Positions 11,535 through 20,497 of a stretch of 64,000 bases of DNA are shown here, piece after piece. The notes beneath the pieces were generated by a model. The model searched no databases. It was not told the DNA's origin and saw nothing but the letters and a program-made list of their open reading frames with translations. Where the stretch lies: positions 1 through 64,000 of the forward strand of contig NZ_VNFK01000004.1 of NCBI RefSeq assembly GCF_007786235.1, written 5' to 3'. Source of the DNA: Paenarthrobacter nitroguajacolicus. GTDB taxonomy: Bacteria; Actinomycetota; Actinomycetes; Actinomycetales; Micrococcaceae. Position 1 is the first letter of the stretch; the number at the start of each line of letters is the position of its first letter. The translations under genes were made by a program, and so were the position numbers.

Positions 11535-12434
11535 ATGAAGCCCAACCCGAGCACTCCCCTCACCGCGGACCTCCTCTGTGATGTCTGCGGCCAGTTGCCC
11601 GAACCGCCCAAAGCCCGGCTCACCCTCGCCAACATCGCGGTCATGCTTCCCATCGAACTTCTGGTGCATGCCGCAGTTGTGGAAACGCACCTCCCCTACG
11701 TTGCCAAGGTCCTGCTGCTTGCGGTGACCGCTACAGTCCTGGTCATCTGGGTGGCTGAGCCATCAGCCGCGAAGGTCCTCAGGCGCTGGCTGCATGCTTC
11801 GGCACTACGCCAGCGACGACAACTGCACCTGGCTCCATCGCTGTGGCGGGCGCGCACGCTGCTCCACGACCAGCCAGGCTCCTTGCAGAAAATCACCCAC
11901 TCCCTTGCGAAGCTGGACACCAACATTCTTAGCCTGCACGTCCACCTGATGGCCGGAACTGGGATGGACAACGTGGTGATGGACGAGTTCGTCCTCTCCG
12001 CACCGGGAAACGTCACCGAGCAGGAACTGCTCAAAGCACTGGACGACGGCGGCGGGCGTGAGTCCCACGTGTGGCCCACCACCGCGCTGGCCATGGCTGA
12101 CGGCCAAACCAAGGCGCTGAGCCTCGCCACCCGCGTGGCCGGGAATCCGCAGGAACTTCCGATGGCAGTCGCCGAGCTGCTTTCCGCGAAAGTAGTCCCC
12201 ATCGATCCGGAACATCCAAAGGGCGAGGTGACTGCCGGCGTCGGGCCTTCAACGGACATCCTGAAGATTCCGACAGCCTGGCATGGACCGCTGGTGTTCT
12301 CGCGGCAGGGCGAGCCGTTCACTCCGGCGGAATCAGCCCGAGCGCACAGGCTGGCTGAACTTGCGGAAATTTTGGCACACCGTCCGGCTGAGCCACGGCG
12401 TTCCTCCCCGGTGGGCGCAGCGAAGCGGACGTAG
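11535..12434 (+). CDS. Membrane-anchored ACT-domain protein
   Basis: 299 residues. About residues 28-75 are hydrophobic (two likely membrane helices). Residues 105-140 contain an ACT-like stretch (LHDQPGSLQKITHSLAKLDTNILSLHVH), the fold used for amino-acid or small-ligand sensing in metabolic enzymes. No catalytic domain is visible in the rest. It stands alone between the mscL terminator and a convergent small gene. The role is unknown; a ligand-sensing membrane protein is a reasonable description. The ATG at 11535 is one of two close ATGs; the other, at 11527, is out of frame. Confidence 0.75.
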   Translation: MKPNPSTPLTADLLCDVCGQLPEPPKARLTLANIAVMLPIELLVHAAVVETHLPYVAKVLLLAVTATVLVIWVAEPSAAKVLRRWLHASALRQRRQLHLAPSLWRARTLLHDQPGSLQKITHSLAKLDTNILSLHVHLMAGTGMDNVVMDEFVLSAPGNVTEQELLKALDDGGGRESHVWPTTALAMADGQTKALSLATRVAGNPQELPMAVAELLSAKVVPIDPEHPKGEVTAGVGPSTDILKIPTAWHGPLVFSRQGEPFTPAESARAHRLAELAEILAHRPAEPRRSSPVGAAKRT

Positions 12435-12473
12435 CACTGTTCAGCCGAGCACGCGGCGCGTCAGGGATGCTGC

Positions 12474-12665
12474 TCAGTTGATGAGCTGGACCCGGAGGCC
12501 CGTTCCGCGTTCCTTCGTCACCATCCGTCGTTCAATTGCTCCCCTTTGCGTGAGCCACAGAATGCTGCCGTCAGGAGTAACGGCCTCCACCATGCCTTGG
12601 TCCACGATGTCGTCGCCACGCCAGACTTGAACAGTTTGGCCAACCAGCAACGTCCAATTGTTCAC
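12474..12665 (-). CDS. Small protein of unknown function (paralogue of the 49784 gene?)
   Basis: About 63 residues, rich in short beta-type strands (TVQVWRGDDIVDQGMVEAV, then ILWLTQRGAIERRMV). The frame is open upstream to 12785, but the only good SD (AGGAGG) lies just before the GTG at 12665; it is abnormally close, so the start is uncertain. It shares a faint pattern with the small protein at 49784-50020 (DD-V..., G-V...P...W, then R and a terminal RV). It is convergent with the ACT-domain gene and points toward pntB but is separate from it. I do not recognise a named family. Confidence 0.5.
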   Translation of the reverse strand: MNNWTLLVGQTVQVWRGDDIVDQGMVEAVTPDGSILWLTQRGAIERRMVTKERGTGLRVQLIN

Positions 12666-12747
12666 CCTCCTGCCCCGTGCTTGGACGAAGCGGAACCCAA
12701 ACAACGGCTCTTTCCTACTGTCTTGCACCCGACGACTCCTAGCCTGC

Positions 12748-12765
12748 TGTACATGGTTCTGTACA
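12748..12765. promoter_or_regulatory. Double TGTACA motif
   Basis: Two self-palindromic TGTACA boxes separated by 6 bases (TGTACA-TGGTTC-TGTACA) lie about 85-100 bases upstream of the small minus-strand gene. This spacing is operator-like, but no regulator can be linked to it. Confidence 0.3.
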
Positions 12766-12829
12766 AGTCCAGTGCCTTCAACCATCGGTCCATGACGCAG
12801 TTACGTGGCCAAGTTCAGGGAATGGGCCG

Positions 12830-14203
12830 CTACAGCGCCTTCACAGCCCCCAGCACCTTGGTCAAGGAATCCTTGGCATCACCGAAGAGCAGTGTGGTCT
12901 GCGGCTCGTAGAGCAGTTCATTTTCAATCCCGGCGAACCCGGGACGCATGGAGCGCTTGAGGAACACCACTTGCCGGGCATCGGCCACTTCCAGGATGGG
13001 CATTCCGTAGATGGGCGAACCCGAGGTGGTCTTCGCGGCCGGGTTGACTACATCGTTGGCGCCCACCACCAAAGCAACATCGGCCGTTCTGAAATCGGAG
13101 TTGATGTCGCTCATTTCCTTCAGCGACTCGTAGGGAACATTGGCCTCGGCCAGGAGGACGTTCATGTGCCCCGGCATGCGGCCGGCAACGGGGTGGATGG
13201 CGAAGTCGACATCGATCCCCCGTGCTTCCAAGGCCAGGGCCAACTCGGCCGCGGTGTGTTGGCCCTGCGCGACGGCAAGACCATATCCGGGAACGATGAT
13301 CACACGTTGTGCATAGCCGAGCAGCACCGCGACGTCCTCGGCGCTGGAGGAACGGACAGGCCGCTCACTGACGGCGGTGGATCCGGCAGTGGAGCCTCCC
13401 TTGAAGGCTCCGAACATGATGCCGGCAACGCTGCGGCCCATCGCCGCGGCCATGGCACGGGTGAGGATGGTGCCGGAGGCCCCCACCAGTGTTCCCGCCA
13501 CCACAAGGAGCACGTTCCCCAAAACCAGCCCGGACGCTGCCACAGCCAAACCGGTGAAGGCGTTCAGGAGGGATATGACAATCGGCACGTCTGCACCGCC
13601 CACCGGCAACACCAGGAGGATGCCTGCTGCAAGCCCCAGCACCAACAGGGTCAGCGCGAGGACCAAAGATCCGTTCAGCATCACCACAACACCGGCCCCC
13701 ACTGCGGCCAGCAATACCAAGGCCATCAGGGCGGGCAGGCCGGGAAACGTCACCGGCCGGGTGGTCATGAGTCCTTGGAGCTTGGCAAAGGTGACTCCTG
13801 AGCCGGCAAACGACACCGCGCCCACCAGCAAGGTGAACACAATTGCCAGGCGGACCCAAGGGTCGTCCGAATGCGAGAGCTCCAGCAAGGCAACCAGCGC
13901 GGCGGCACCACCACCCACCCCGTTGAAGAGGGCCACGAGCTGCGGCATCTGCGTCATCTGGACCCTGCGCGCCACCGGAGCAGCCACTCCCGACCCCACC
14001 GCGATAGCCCCAAGGATCCAAGGAATGTTGTCCAGCTTCACGGAAACGAACACGGTGACCACGGCAAGCAACGCCCCAAGAGCACCGATGAGATTTCCGC
14101 GCCGGGCAGTCCGTGGGGAGTTCAGGCCTTTCAGGGCCAGGATGAAGCAGGCCGCCGCGGCGAGGTACAGCAGTGCCGTCCAGGTGGGGTTGAGCAGCGT
14201 CAC
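12830..14203 (-). CDS. pntB: NAD(P) transhydrogenase subunit beta
   Basis: 457-residue beta subunit of the proton-translocating transhydrogenase. The N-terminal half has about nine membrane helices; the C-terminal third is the NADP(H)-binding domain III, with VIIVPGYGLAVAQGQH, DFAIHPVAGRMPGHMNVLLAEANVPYE-type segments and GANDVVNP, all hallmark PntB motifs. It overlaps pntAb by 4 bases. The complex uses proton motive force to pass hydride from NADH to NADP, supplying NADPH. Convergent genes lie beyond its stop. Confidence 0.97.
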   Translation of the reverse strand: MTLLNPTWTALLYLAAAACFILALKGLNSPRTARRGNLIGALGALLAVVTVFVSVKLDNIPWILGAIAVGSGVAAPVARRVQMTQMPQLVALFNGVGGGAAALVALLELSHSDDPWVRLAIVFTLLVGAVSFAGSGVTFAKLQGLMTTRPVTFPGLPALMALVLLAAVGAGVVVMLNGSLVLALTLLVLGLAAGILLVLPVGGADVPIVISLLNAFTGLAVAASGLVLGNVLLVVAGTLVGASGTILTRAMAAAMGRSVAGIMFGAFKGGSTAGSTAVSERPVRSSSAEDVAVLLGYAQRVIIVPGYGLAVAQGQHTAAELALALEARGIDVDFAIHPVAGRMPGHMNVLLAEANVPYESLKEMSDINSDFRTADVALVVGANDVVNPAAKTTSGSPIYGMPILEVADARQVVFLKRSMRPGFAGIENELLYEPQTTLLFGDAKDSLTKVLGAVKAL

Positions 14204-14529
14204 GGGCGTCGCTCCTCGGCGGGTTCTACTGCATCAACCTTCGACGCCGGCCGTTGCCTTCCGCGGAACATCTCCAGCATGCGGTCGGTCACCACGAATC
14301 CGCCCACGAGGTTGGCCGTGGCCAGGACTACGGCCAGGAGGGCGACCGCCAGGACCCACGGATCTGCAGCCTGCCCGGCCACAATGATGGCCCCCACCAG
14401 GATGATGCCGTGGATCGCGTTGGCCCCGGACATGAGGGGTGTGTGCAGGGTGCTGGAGACCTTGGAAACGACCTCAAAGCCCACAAATACGGCCAGCACA
14501 GTGATCGTCAGCAGGCTCATGCCATCCAT
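14200..14529 (-). CDS. pntAb: NAD(P) transhydrogenase subunit alpha part 2 (membrane part)
   Basis: 109 residues with three hydrophobic helices, corresponding to the membrane portion of the E. coli PntA C-terminus (TPLMSGANAIHGIILVGAI is the family signature). In this genome the alpha subunit is split in two, as in many actinobacteria and Rhodospirillum. It shares one base with the pntAa stop and overlaps pntB by 4 bases, so the three genes form a tight operon. Confidence 0.96.
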   Translation of the reverse strand: MDGMSLLTITVLAVFVGFEVVSKVSSTLHTPLMSGANAIHGIILVGAIIVAGQAADPWVLAVALLAVVLATANLVGGFVVTDRMLEMFRGRQRPASKVDAVEPAEERRP

Positions 14530-15725
14530 CAGCGCACTCCTTCGGTTCCGGGGTGAGTACTTCCAAAAGGCGCGGTCTCGCCGGCCAGCGCCGTGAGTGC
14601 CTCCGCCGTGGGGGCGTGCCGGACCTCACCGTCGTGGGTGAGGCAGGTGCCGGCCACCACGTCGTCGTCGAAGTCCGGCGCAACCACGCCCTCCCGGGTC
14701 ATGAGGGCCAGCAGGTTGGCCACGTTCTTGGCGTAGAGGCGCGAGGCGTCCGCGGGCATGGCCGACGCCGCGTCCTTGATTCCCACGAGCGTTACGATGC
14801 CCTGGCCATCACCGGTGGGAATGGGAAGGTCCTGCCCTGGGATGCTCCCTTCGACGTTTCCACCGGATTCTGCCGCCAGATCAACCACTACCGACCCCGG
14901 ACGCATGCCTTGGACCATGTCCCGTGTGACCAGAAGTGGGGCCCGCCTGCCGGGAACGGCGGCCGTGGTAATCAGCACATCCGCCTGGGCCACGTGTGGC
15001 GTCAAAAGTGCACGCTGCAGCGCACCCCTGTCCGCACTCAGTTCCCGGGCGTAGCCGCCCGAGGCTTCCGCAGTTTCGAGGTCCAGTTTGATGAACGTTC
15101 CGCCCATGGAAGCCACTTCGTCGGCCGAGGCAGGGCGGATGTCGTTGGCGGAAACCCGCGCACCGAGCCTCTTCGCGGTGCCGATCGCCTGCAAGCCCGC
15201 CACACCTGCCCCAAGAACCAGCACGCGGGCCGGTGGAATAGTCCCGGCGGCCGTCATGTAGAGCGGGAAGAACCGCGGTAGTCGCATGGCTGCCTCGAGC
15301 ACGCAGCGATAGCCAGCCACCAAAGCCTGCGAGGTCAGGGCATCCATGGATTGGGCGCGGGAGATGCGGGGAACCAGTTCCATCGCAAACGAGGTAATTC
15401 CCCCGGCGGCGAGCGCCGGGACCGTAGGCAACTCGGACGACGGCGACCCCAAGCCGACGGTGATGGCTCCCCTGCGGAGGGCCCCCGCCGTCGACGGTTC
15501 CATGGGCCGGACGTGGCAGTAGACGTCCAGGGCCCCGAGATCCAGCGACTGCACCACGGAGGCACCTGCCTGCCGGTAGTCATCGTCGCTATGGCCGGAA
15601 GCCAGCCCCGCGCCGGATTCGATCTCTACCGCAAGGCCCAAACCCGCCAATTGCTTGACCGTTTCCGGCGTGGCGGCCACACGTCGCTCCCCATCGAGCG
15701 CCTCGCGCGCTATGCCTGCTTTCAC
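14529..15725 (-). CDS. pntAa: NAD(P) transhydrogenase subunit alpha part 1
   Basis: 398-residue soluble NAD(H)-binding domain I. The start of the mature pattern is KAGIAREALDGERRVAATPE, as in alanine dehydrogenase/PNT N-termini, and VLVLGAGVAGLQAIGTAKRLGA is the Rossmann nucleotide site near the middle. The GTG at 15725 has GAGGGG six bases upstream and begins right at the conserved region; an ATG 42 bases further up lacks this support. First gene of the pntAa-pntAb-pntB operon. It is divergent from an FMN reductase gene, another redox enzyme. Confidence 0.96.
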   Translation of the reverse strand: MKAGIAREALDGERRVAATPETVKQLAGLGLAVEIESGAGLASGHSDDDYRQAGASVVQSLDLGALDVYCHVRPMEPSTAGALRRGAITVGLGSPSSELPTVPALAAGGITSFAMELVPRISRAQSMDALTSQALVAGYRCVLEAAMRLPRFFPLYMTAAGTIPPARVLVLGAGVAGLQAIGTAKRLGARVSANDIRPASADEVASMGGTFIKLDLETAEASGGYARELSADRGALQRALLTPHVAQADVLITTAAVPGRRAPLLVTRDMVQGMRPGSVVVDLAAESGGNVEGSIPGQDLPIPTGDGQGIVTLVGIKDAASAMPADASRLYAKNVANLLALMTREGVVAPDFDDDVVAGTCLTHDGEVRHAPTAEALTALAGETAPFGSTHPGTEGVR

Positions 15726-15912
15726 CCGCCACCCCTCTTCCGGAACGCTCCAGAAACCAGTTGGCATGAGTCTATGACTGCAAGGGGCCGGGCGGGAGTA
15801 GGGGGCTGCGCTATGTGCACAAGTCCACTAGGGTCGGTGGAAGCTGGGGGCAACCAGCCACCACACCGTCGACGAGCCGGTTCCGGCCGTGCCGTCGGGA
15901 AGGAACGCCGCT

Positions 15913-16524
15913 ATGGATTCATTCAAGATCGGCTATTTCGTCGGAAGCCTCTCAAGTACCTCCATCAACCGGGTCCTGTCCAAAGCGCTTATCAGCGTGG
16001 CGCCCCCGGAGCTGGAATTCCATGAGATCACCATCAAGGACCTCCCCCTCTACAGCTCGGATTACGACGCCGATTTCCCTCCGGCGGGCCGCGAACTGAA
16101 GGATGCCATTGCGGCGTCGGACGGCATCCTGTTCGTCTCCCCCGAGTACAACCGCTCCATCCCGGGCGCGCTGAAGAACGCGATCGACTGGGGTTCACGC
16201 CCGTGGGGCACCAACTCGTTCGCACGGAAACCCACCGGAATCATCGGCGCTTCGCCCGGTGGCATCGGCACCGCGGTGATGCAGTCCTCCATGCGCAGCG
16301 TGCTGAGTTTCCTGGATGCGCCGCAATTGAACGCGCCTGAGGCCTACATCCGTTTCGTTGCGGACGCTTACGACGACGACGGTTCAGTTAAGGACGAAGG
16401 CACCGCAAAACTGTTGCGGCACTACATGGAGGAGTACAGCGCCTTTGTCCAGCGCGTCCTCGCGGCCAACGCACCAGGCCACATCGGTGACCAGGAACCG
16501 GATTCCTCTAAGCTCACGCGGTAG
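15913..16524 (+). CDS. NAD(P)H-dependent FMN reductase family oxidoreductase
   Basis: 203-residue flavodoxin-fold reductase. GSLSSTSINR near residue 10 is the FMN phosphate loop, and SPEYNRSIPGALKNAIDW near residues 77-94 is the NADPH-dependent FMN reductase signature shared with YieF/ChrR and azoreductase-like quinone reductases. The ATG at 15913 follows GGAAGGAA. It likely reduces quinones or metal oxyanions in the cytosol; the true substrate is not readable. It is divergent from the pnt operon, which makes NADPH, but no shared operator is evident. Confidence 0.9.
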   Translation: MDSFKIGYFVGSLSSTSINRVLSKALISVAPPELEFHEITIKDLPLYSSDYDADFPPAGRELKDAIAASDGILFVSPEYNRSIPGALKNAIDWGSRPWGTNSFARKPTGIIGASPGGIGTAVMQSSMRSVLSFLDAPQLNAPEAYIRFVADAYDDDGSVKDEGTAKLLRHYMEEYSAFVQRVLAANAPGHIGDQEPDSSKLTR

Positions 16525-16579
16525 GAGTTCCGGGGGTGTTGCCCGTCGCACTACGGGTGCCACCCCCACACCCCTCCAA

Positions 16580-16597
16580 TAGTCAGTATGCTTACTA
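16580..16597. promoter_or_regulatory. 18-bp palindrome, copy 1 (TAGTCAG-TATG-CTTACTA)
   Basis: Inverted arms TAGTCAG and CTTACTA (6 of 7 positions match) separated by TATG, ending 36 bases before the exported-protein gene. The same architecture appears at 18042-18059 and 22432-22449, so it is probably a shared operator. Confidence 0.6.
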
Positions 16598-16633
16598 CCA
16601 CAACGTTCTCGACCCCGTTCCCAGGAGAAAACG

Positions 16634-17020
16634 ATGCTTCGTAGATTAGCTCTGACCACCTTGGCGCTGACCCTGCTCGCGAGCTCAGCACTGTCCACCG
16701 CAGTATCTGCCACCGCGTCCGTCGGCATGCAGGGCAGCGTTGCGGCCACCACAGCCACCCCAACACCGGAACCCAGCAATCCGTCCGGGCCCTCCACGGC
16801 AACACCCACCGCGGAGCCGACATCCGACGCCCCCAACCCCGCGGGCACCGGACCGGCCAACCCGGGGACGGGCGAGACGGGCCAGCAGGAGCAGACGCGA
16901 ACCGACGTGGTCCCCTGGGTACTGGCAGCAGTTGCCGCAGCCATCATCATCGCGTTGATCATTTGGACCATGCGGAACCGCCGCGGCCGGGACAAGGGAA
17001 TCGGCGACCAGCAGCGCTAG
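16634..17020 (+). CDS. Small exported, C-terminally membrane-anchored Pro/Thr-rich protein
   Basis: 128 residues. Residues 1-28 form a signal peptide (positive MLRR, hydrophobic core, then SATAS). Residues 35-85 are low-complexity Pro/Thr/Ala/Gly. Residues 93-112 form one hydrophobic helix (WVLAAVAAAIIIALIIW), followed by a basic tail NRRGRDK. The design suggests a wall-spanning linker held in the membrane by its C-terminal helix. SD AGGAGA precedes the ATG. An 18-bp palindrome overlaps the expected promoter. Function unknown. Confidence 0.8.
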   Translation: MLRRLALTTLALTLLASSALSTAVSATASVGMQGSVAATTATPTPEPSNPSGPSTATPTAEPTSDAPNPAGTGPANPGTGETGQQEQTRTDVVPWVLAAVAAAIIIALIIWTMRNRRGRDKGIGDQQR

Positions 17021-17042
17021 CCGCTTCCGGCGGGTTGGCCGC

Positions 17043-17738
17043 TCAGCGCCCTGCCGCGAGCTTGCCGATGAGGCTGGTCTCCAGGTGTTCCAGCAGGTGC
17101 CGCGGATTGTCATAGACCTCCGCGGCACCCGCTTCGCGCAGCTCCGCTTCGCTGATTCCACCGCAGGTCAGGGCAATGACCGGGATCCCAATGGCCGCTC
17201 CGGCCTTGACGTCCCAGACCGCATCGCCCACAAATACGGCATTTTCCGGACTCACACCAAGCTTCTCGAGACAGGCCACAAGGATGTCCGGGGCGGGCTT
17301 GCTTTCCTTGGCATCGTTGGAGCTGGTCCACGCATCAATGGAGGAAGCGGCGTCGAGGATCCGCCTGCTCACCTCAAGGTCCCGCTCCTGGGCCGACGAC
17401 GCCAAACCCACGGCCAACCCCGCGCTGGAGCATCCGGCCAGGAGCTCGCGCACTGAACCAAAGGGGCGCAGCGTCGGCCAGAACGTTGAGAACACCGCGC
17501 CGTGCGCCGACTTCAGCTCTTCCTGCATATCCTCGGAGCAGTCCGGGACCAAGGTCTGAATGAGGCGATCGCCCCCCATCCCCACGAGGCGGTGGATTGC
17601 GGACATTTCGATGTCCAACCCTTCGCGCCGGAAGGCCTGCCACCAGGCCAGTGCGTGGAAGTAGCTGGAGTCAATGAGGGTTCCGTCCACATCAAAGAGG
17701 ACTCCGCGCTTCTCTTTGGACGACGTATCAGCTGCCAC
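17043..17738 (-). CDS. HAD-superfamily hydrolase (phosphoglycolate phosphatase-like)
   Basis: 231 residues with HAD motif I (GVLFDVDGTLIDSS), motif II (ASSAQ), motif III lysine (SKPAPDI) and motif IV (FVGDAVWDVKAG). The cap domain lies between motifs I and II, as in phosphoglycolate and beta-phosphoglucomutase-type phosphatases. Its start overlaps the preceding small gene by 11 bases, so the two form a unit. Substrate cannot be read from sequence. Confidence 0.9.
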   Translation of the reverse strand: MAADTSSKEKRGVLFDVDGTLIDSSYFHALAWWQAFRREGLDIEMSAIHRLVGMGGDRLIQTLVPDCSEDMQEELKSAHGAVFSTFWPTLRPFGSVRELLAGCSSAGLAVGLASSAQERDLEVSRRILDAASSIDAWTSSNDAKESKPAPDILVACLEKLGVSPENAVFVGDAVWDVKAGAAIGIPVIALTCGGISEAELREAGAAEVYDNPRHLLEHLETSLIGKLAAGR

Positions 17739-18042
17739 AATTAGCCACCTTCGATTGAATCTGCGCGCCCTGCGCTGCGAGCGCAGAATCGATGATTGGT
17801 TCTTCCAGCATCAGGACGGCATAGCGCTCCGCCGTTGCCGTGCGAAGCAGGCCAGTACCAGCTACTTCCCGGAGGGAAGCCACCCCTTCCACAGCATCAT
17901 CCACCGACGAAAAGCGCTTGGAGAGGCCCATCAAGGCGTCCTCGCCGTCCACCACCAGAATTCGATATCCCCCATCGGGGGTTTCAACCAGCTCCAAATG
18001 CCCGGCCACCCCAACCTCCTCGCCTTCGATGACAAACCGCAT
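17728..18042 (-). CDS. Small protein of unknown function upstream of the HAD gene
   Basis: About 104 residues beginning MRFVIEGEEVGVAGHLELVE, with a beta-strand-rich first half and an alpha-helical middle. I do not recognise a family. The ATG at 18042 is the first sensible start; it touches the second copy of the 18-bp palindrome and has a TATACT -10-like box about 15 bases upstream, so its mRNA would have almost no leader. It overlaps the HAD gene and is divergent from the 18124 oxidoreductase gene. Confidence 0.65.
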   Translation of the reverse strand: MRFVIEGEEVGVAGHLELVETPDGGYRILVVDGEDALMGLSKRFSSVDDAVEGVASLREVAGTGLLRTATAERYAVLMLEEPIIDSALAAQGAQIQSKVANCGS

Positions 18043-18059
18043 AGTAAGACTACTTAGTA
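18042..18059. promoter_or_regulatory. 18-bp palindrome, copy 2 (TAGTAAG-ACTA-CTTAGTA)
   Basis: Inverted arms match at 6 of 7 positions with a 4-base spacer. It sits exactly at the start of the minus-strand small gene and 65 bases before the plus-strand oxidoreductase gene, so a bound protein could block both. Confidence 0.6.
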
Positions 18060-18123
18060 TAAACCCTCCGAAATATTGCGTAACGCGGGAAATAGGCGCC
18101 TGCAACATCTTGTTGGCACCGAC

Positions 18124-18765
18124 ATGACAACAATCGGAATCATCGGTGCAGGACACATTGGCAGCCAGGTTGCACGCAAGGCAGTGGAACTTGGCTACGA
18201 CGTCGTGATCAGTAACTCACGGGGTCCCGAGACGCTCGGCGAGCTGGTTGCGGAACTTGGGCAGCGCGCCCGGGCCGCAACGGCAGCCGAGGCAGCAGCG
18301 GCAGGCGATTTCGCCGTCGTGACTGTTCCCCTGAAGAACTACCAGGACATCCCCACTGAGCCGCTGGAGGGCAAGGTGGTCATCGACACCAACAACTATT
18401 ACTGGGAGCGCGACGGCCGCATTCCGGAACTGGATAACGGCGAAGCCACCACCTCCGGACTGCTCCAAAAGCACCTGCCGACCTCCAAGGTAGCCAAGGG
18501 CTTCAACCACATCTTCGCCAAGGACATCACCACCGACGGCGCACCCGCGGGCACGCCCAACCGTCGCGCACTGGCCACCGCGAGCGACTTCCCGGAAGCC
18601 GCCGAACTCGTGACCCGGCTGTACGACGAGTTCGGCTTCGACACCGTCAACATCGGCCCACTCGAAGACAGCTGGCGTGTCGAGCGCGACCGCCCCGCCT
18701 ACGTCATCCGGCAGAACGCCGAAGAACTGCGGGAAAACCTCACCAAAGCGACCCGCACGGTCTGA
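18124..18765 (+). CDS. NADP/F420-type Rossmann oxidoreductase
   Basis: 213 residues with an N-terminal dinucleotide fold TIGIIGAGHIGSQVARKAVELGY and NSRGPETL, the pattern of the NADP-oxidoreductase/F420-dependent family (YfjP/Fno-like). FNHI at about residue 137 also fits that group. Whether F420 is the partner cannot be told from the sequence. The ATG at 18124 starts at the conserved fold, but no good SD precedes it, so the transcript may be leaderless. A hairpin terminator follows at 18774-18802. Confidence 0.85.
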   Translation: MTTIGIIGAGHIGSQVARKAVELGYDVVISNSRGPETLGELVAELGQRARAATAAEAAAAGDFAVVTVPLKNYQDIPTEPLEGKVVIDTNNYYWERDGRIPELDNGEATTSGLLQKHLPTSKVAKGFNHIFAKDITTDGAPAGTPNRRALATASDFPEAAELVTRLYDEFGFDTVNIGPLEDSWRVERDRPAYVIRQNAEELRENLTKATRTV

Positions 18766-18773
18766 CGCACGAC

Positions 18774-18802
18774 GGCGGACATGCGCCTTTCGCGTGTCCG
18801 CC
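18774..18802 (+). terminator. Terminator after the 18124 oxidoreductase
   Basis: 12-bp stem GGCGGACATGCG/CGCGTGTCCGCC with one G-U wobble and a 5-base loop, 9 bases past the stop. Confidence 0.65.
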
Positions 18803-18919
18803 GCCTCCGCGCCCCGGACGTGATGCTCGTCATAGGCAAATAGCCCGCGAGGAACAGATTCTCTTACCCTTCAGGACTTCACTGGTAAGTTCCCCAAACT
18901 TCAGCGTTAGTCTCGCGGC

Positions 18920-20497
18920 ATGGAAAAAACCGAATTCGACGTAGTCATTGTTGGCGGCGGACACAACGGCCTGACGGCGGCCGCCTATCTGGCCCGGGCA
19001 GGCAAGAGCGTGGCCGTATTGGAACGCGAGGCCCACTTTGGCGGGGCCGCTGTTTCCGCTGCAGCGTTCAAGGGCGTGGAGGCCCGCCTGTCGCGGTACT
19101 CGTACCTGGTCAGCCTCTTTCCGGAACGGATCATCCGCGAGCTGGGCCTGAACATCGATCTCGTCCACCGCCGCTACTCTTCCTACACACCCAACCCGCA
19201 CGATACCGCGACCGGCCTGCTCATTGATGGCGGCGATCCGGAGGCCAGCAGGAAATCCTTCGCGAGTGTGGGACACGGAGCGGAGGCGGACTTTGACCAG
19301 CTGGACGGGTTTTACGCCGATACCGGAAAGCTCGCGCAGGCCCTTTTCCCCACCGTCTGCGAACCCCTGCCCACACGATCCCAGGCGCGGGAACTCGTAG
19401 GCGATGACAAGCTGTGGACCGAATTCATCGAGGAGCCCCTCGGGGAGGTCATCACCAGGCGGCTTTCCCACGATCTGGTCCGGGGCATGGTTGCCACCGA
19501 TGCCCTGATCGGCACGTTCACATCCCTTGATGATCCGTCCCTGGATGCCAACCGTTGCTTCTTGTATCACGTGATCGGCAACGGAACCGGCGACTGGGAC
19601 ATCCCCGTTGGCGGGATGGGATCAGTATCGAAGGAGCTGGAGCGGGCTGCCCGGGATGCCGGCGCTGTCCTGCTGCCGGATGCGGAAGTTACGGCCATTT
19701 CCGACGACGGAAGGGTCCAGTTCCAGCGCGGCGGCACCACGTATGCCTTCACAGGCCAGCGGGTGCTGTCCAACGTGTCACCATGGGTGCTTGAGGGCCT
19801 GTTGGGGAATTCCCCCGTTTCCGGGACCCGACCGGAAGGCGCGCAGATCAAGGTCAACCTCTTACTCAGCAGGCTGCCGAAACTACGCGACCAGTCCGTT
19901 TCGCCCGAAGCGGCCTTCGGCGGCACCTTCCACATCAATGAGGACTACGGGCAGTTGGAGGGCGCATATCAAGCAGCCCTGGCTGGCGCGCTCCCGCAAC
20001 CGCTCCCGTGCGAGATCTACTGCCATTCGCTCACGGACCCCAGCATCCTCTCCGACGGACTCGTGGCAGCAGGGGCTCAAACATTGACCGTGTTCGGCCT
20101 GCACGTTCCGGACCGGCTGGTCACTGAAGAGAACAACGAGAAACTGCGGGGAGAGCTCCAGGCGGCTGTCCTGGCATCGCTGAACTCGGTGCTGGCAGAG
20201 CCCATTGAGGATCTCCTTCTCCGGGACGCCGATGGGAACCCCTGCGTCGAAGCGAAAACCACCCTTGACCTGGAACACGCCTTGAACATGTCCGGAGGAA
20301 ACATCTTCCACGGACCCCTCCAATGGCCGTTCCTGGAAGACGATGCTCCGCGGATTTCGCCGGCCGAACGTTGGGGAGTTGCCACCAGCCACGCGAACAT
20401 CTACATGTGCGGGGCAGGCGCCCGTCGCGGTGGCGGCGTCAGCGGCCTTGGTGGTCACAACGCGGCCATGGCCGTTCTGGAGGATTTGCAGGGCTAA
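18920..20497 (+). CDS. FAD-dependent phytoene-dehydrogenase-related oxidoreductase
   Basis: 525 residues. The N-terminal FAD site is DVVIVGGGHNGLTAAAYLARAGKSVAVLE, and the C-terminus has ICMCGAGARRGGGVSGLGGHNAA-type NIYMCGAGARRGGG, the pattern of CrtI-like and PYROXD2-like amine/polyene oxidoreductases. It is not linked to carotenoid genes here, so a carotenoid role is not supported. The start ATG has no SD, but a TTAGTCT box lies 7 bases upstream, consistent with leaderless transcription. Its 3' end carries a 13-bp tandem triplication. Confidence 0.88.
   Translation: MEKTEFDVVIVGGGHNGLTAAAYLARAGKSVAVLEREAHFGGAAVSAAAFKGVEARLSRYSYLVSLFPERIIRELGLNIDLVHRRYSSYTPNPHDTATGLLIDGGDPEASRKSFASVGHGAEADFDQLDGFYADTGKLAQALFPTVCEPLPTRSQARELVGDDKLWTEFIEEPLGEVITRRLSHDLVRGMVATDALIGTFTSLDDPSLDANRCFLYHVIGNGTGDWDIPVGGMGSVSKELERAARDAGAVLLPDAEVTAISDDGRVQFQRGGTTYAFTGQRVLSNVSPWVLEGLLGNSPVSGTRPEGAQIKVNLLLSRLPKLRDQSVSPEAAFGGTFHINEDYGQLEGAYQAALAGALPQPLPCEIYCHSLTDPSILSDGLVAAGAQTLTVFGLHVPDRLVTEENNEKLRGELQAAVLASLNSVLAEPIEDLLLRDADGNPCVEAKTTLDLEHALNMSGGNIFHGPLQWPFLEDDAPRISPAERWGVATSHANIYMCGAGARRGGGVSGLGGHNAAMAVLEDLQG

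Noticed and set aside
18920..20497. Annotating the FAD oxidoreductase as a carotenoid phytoene desaturase
   Set aside because: No crtB, crtE or other carotenoid gene is in the window and the sequence fits the broader PYROXD2-like group.
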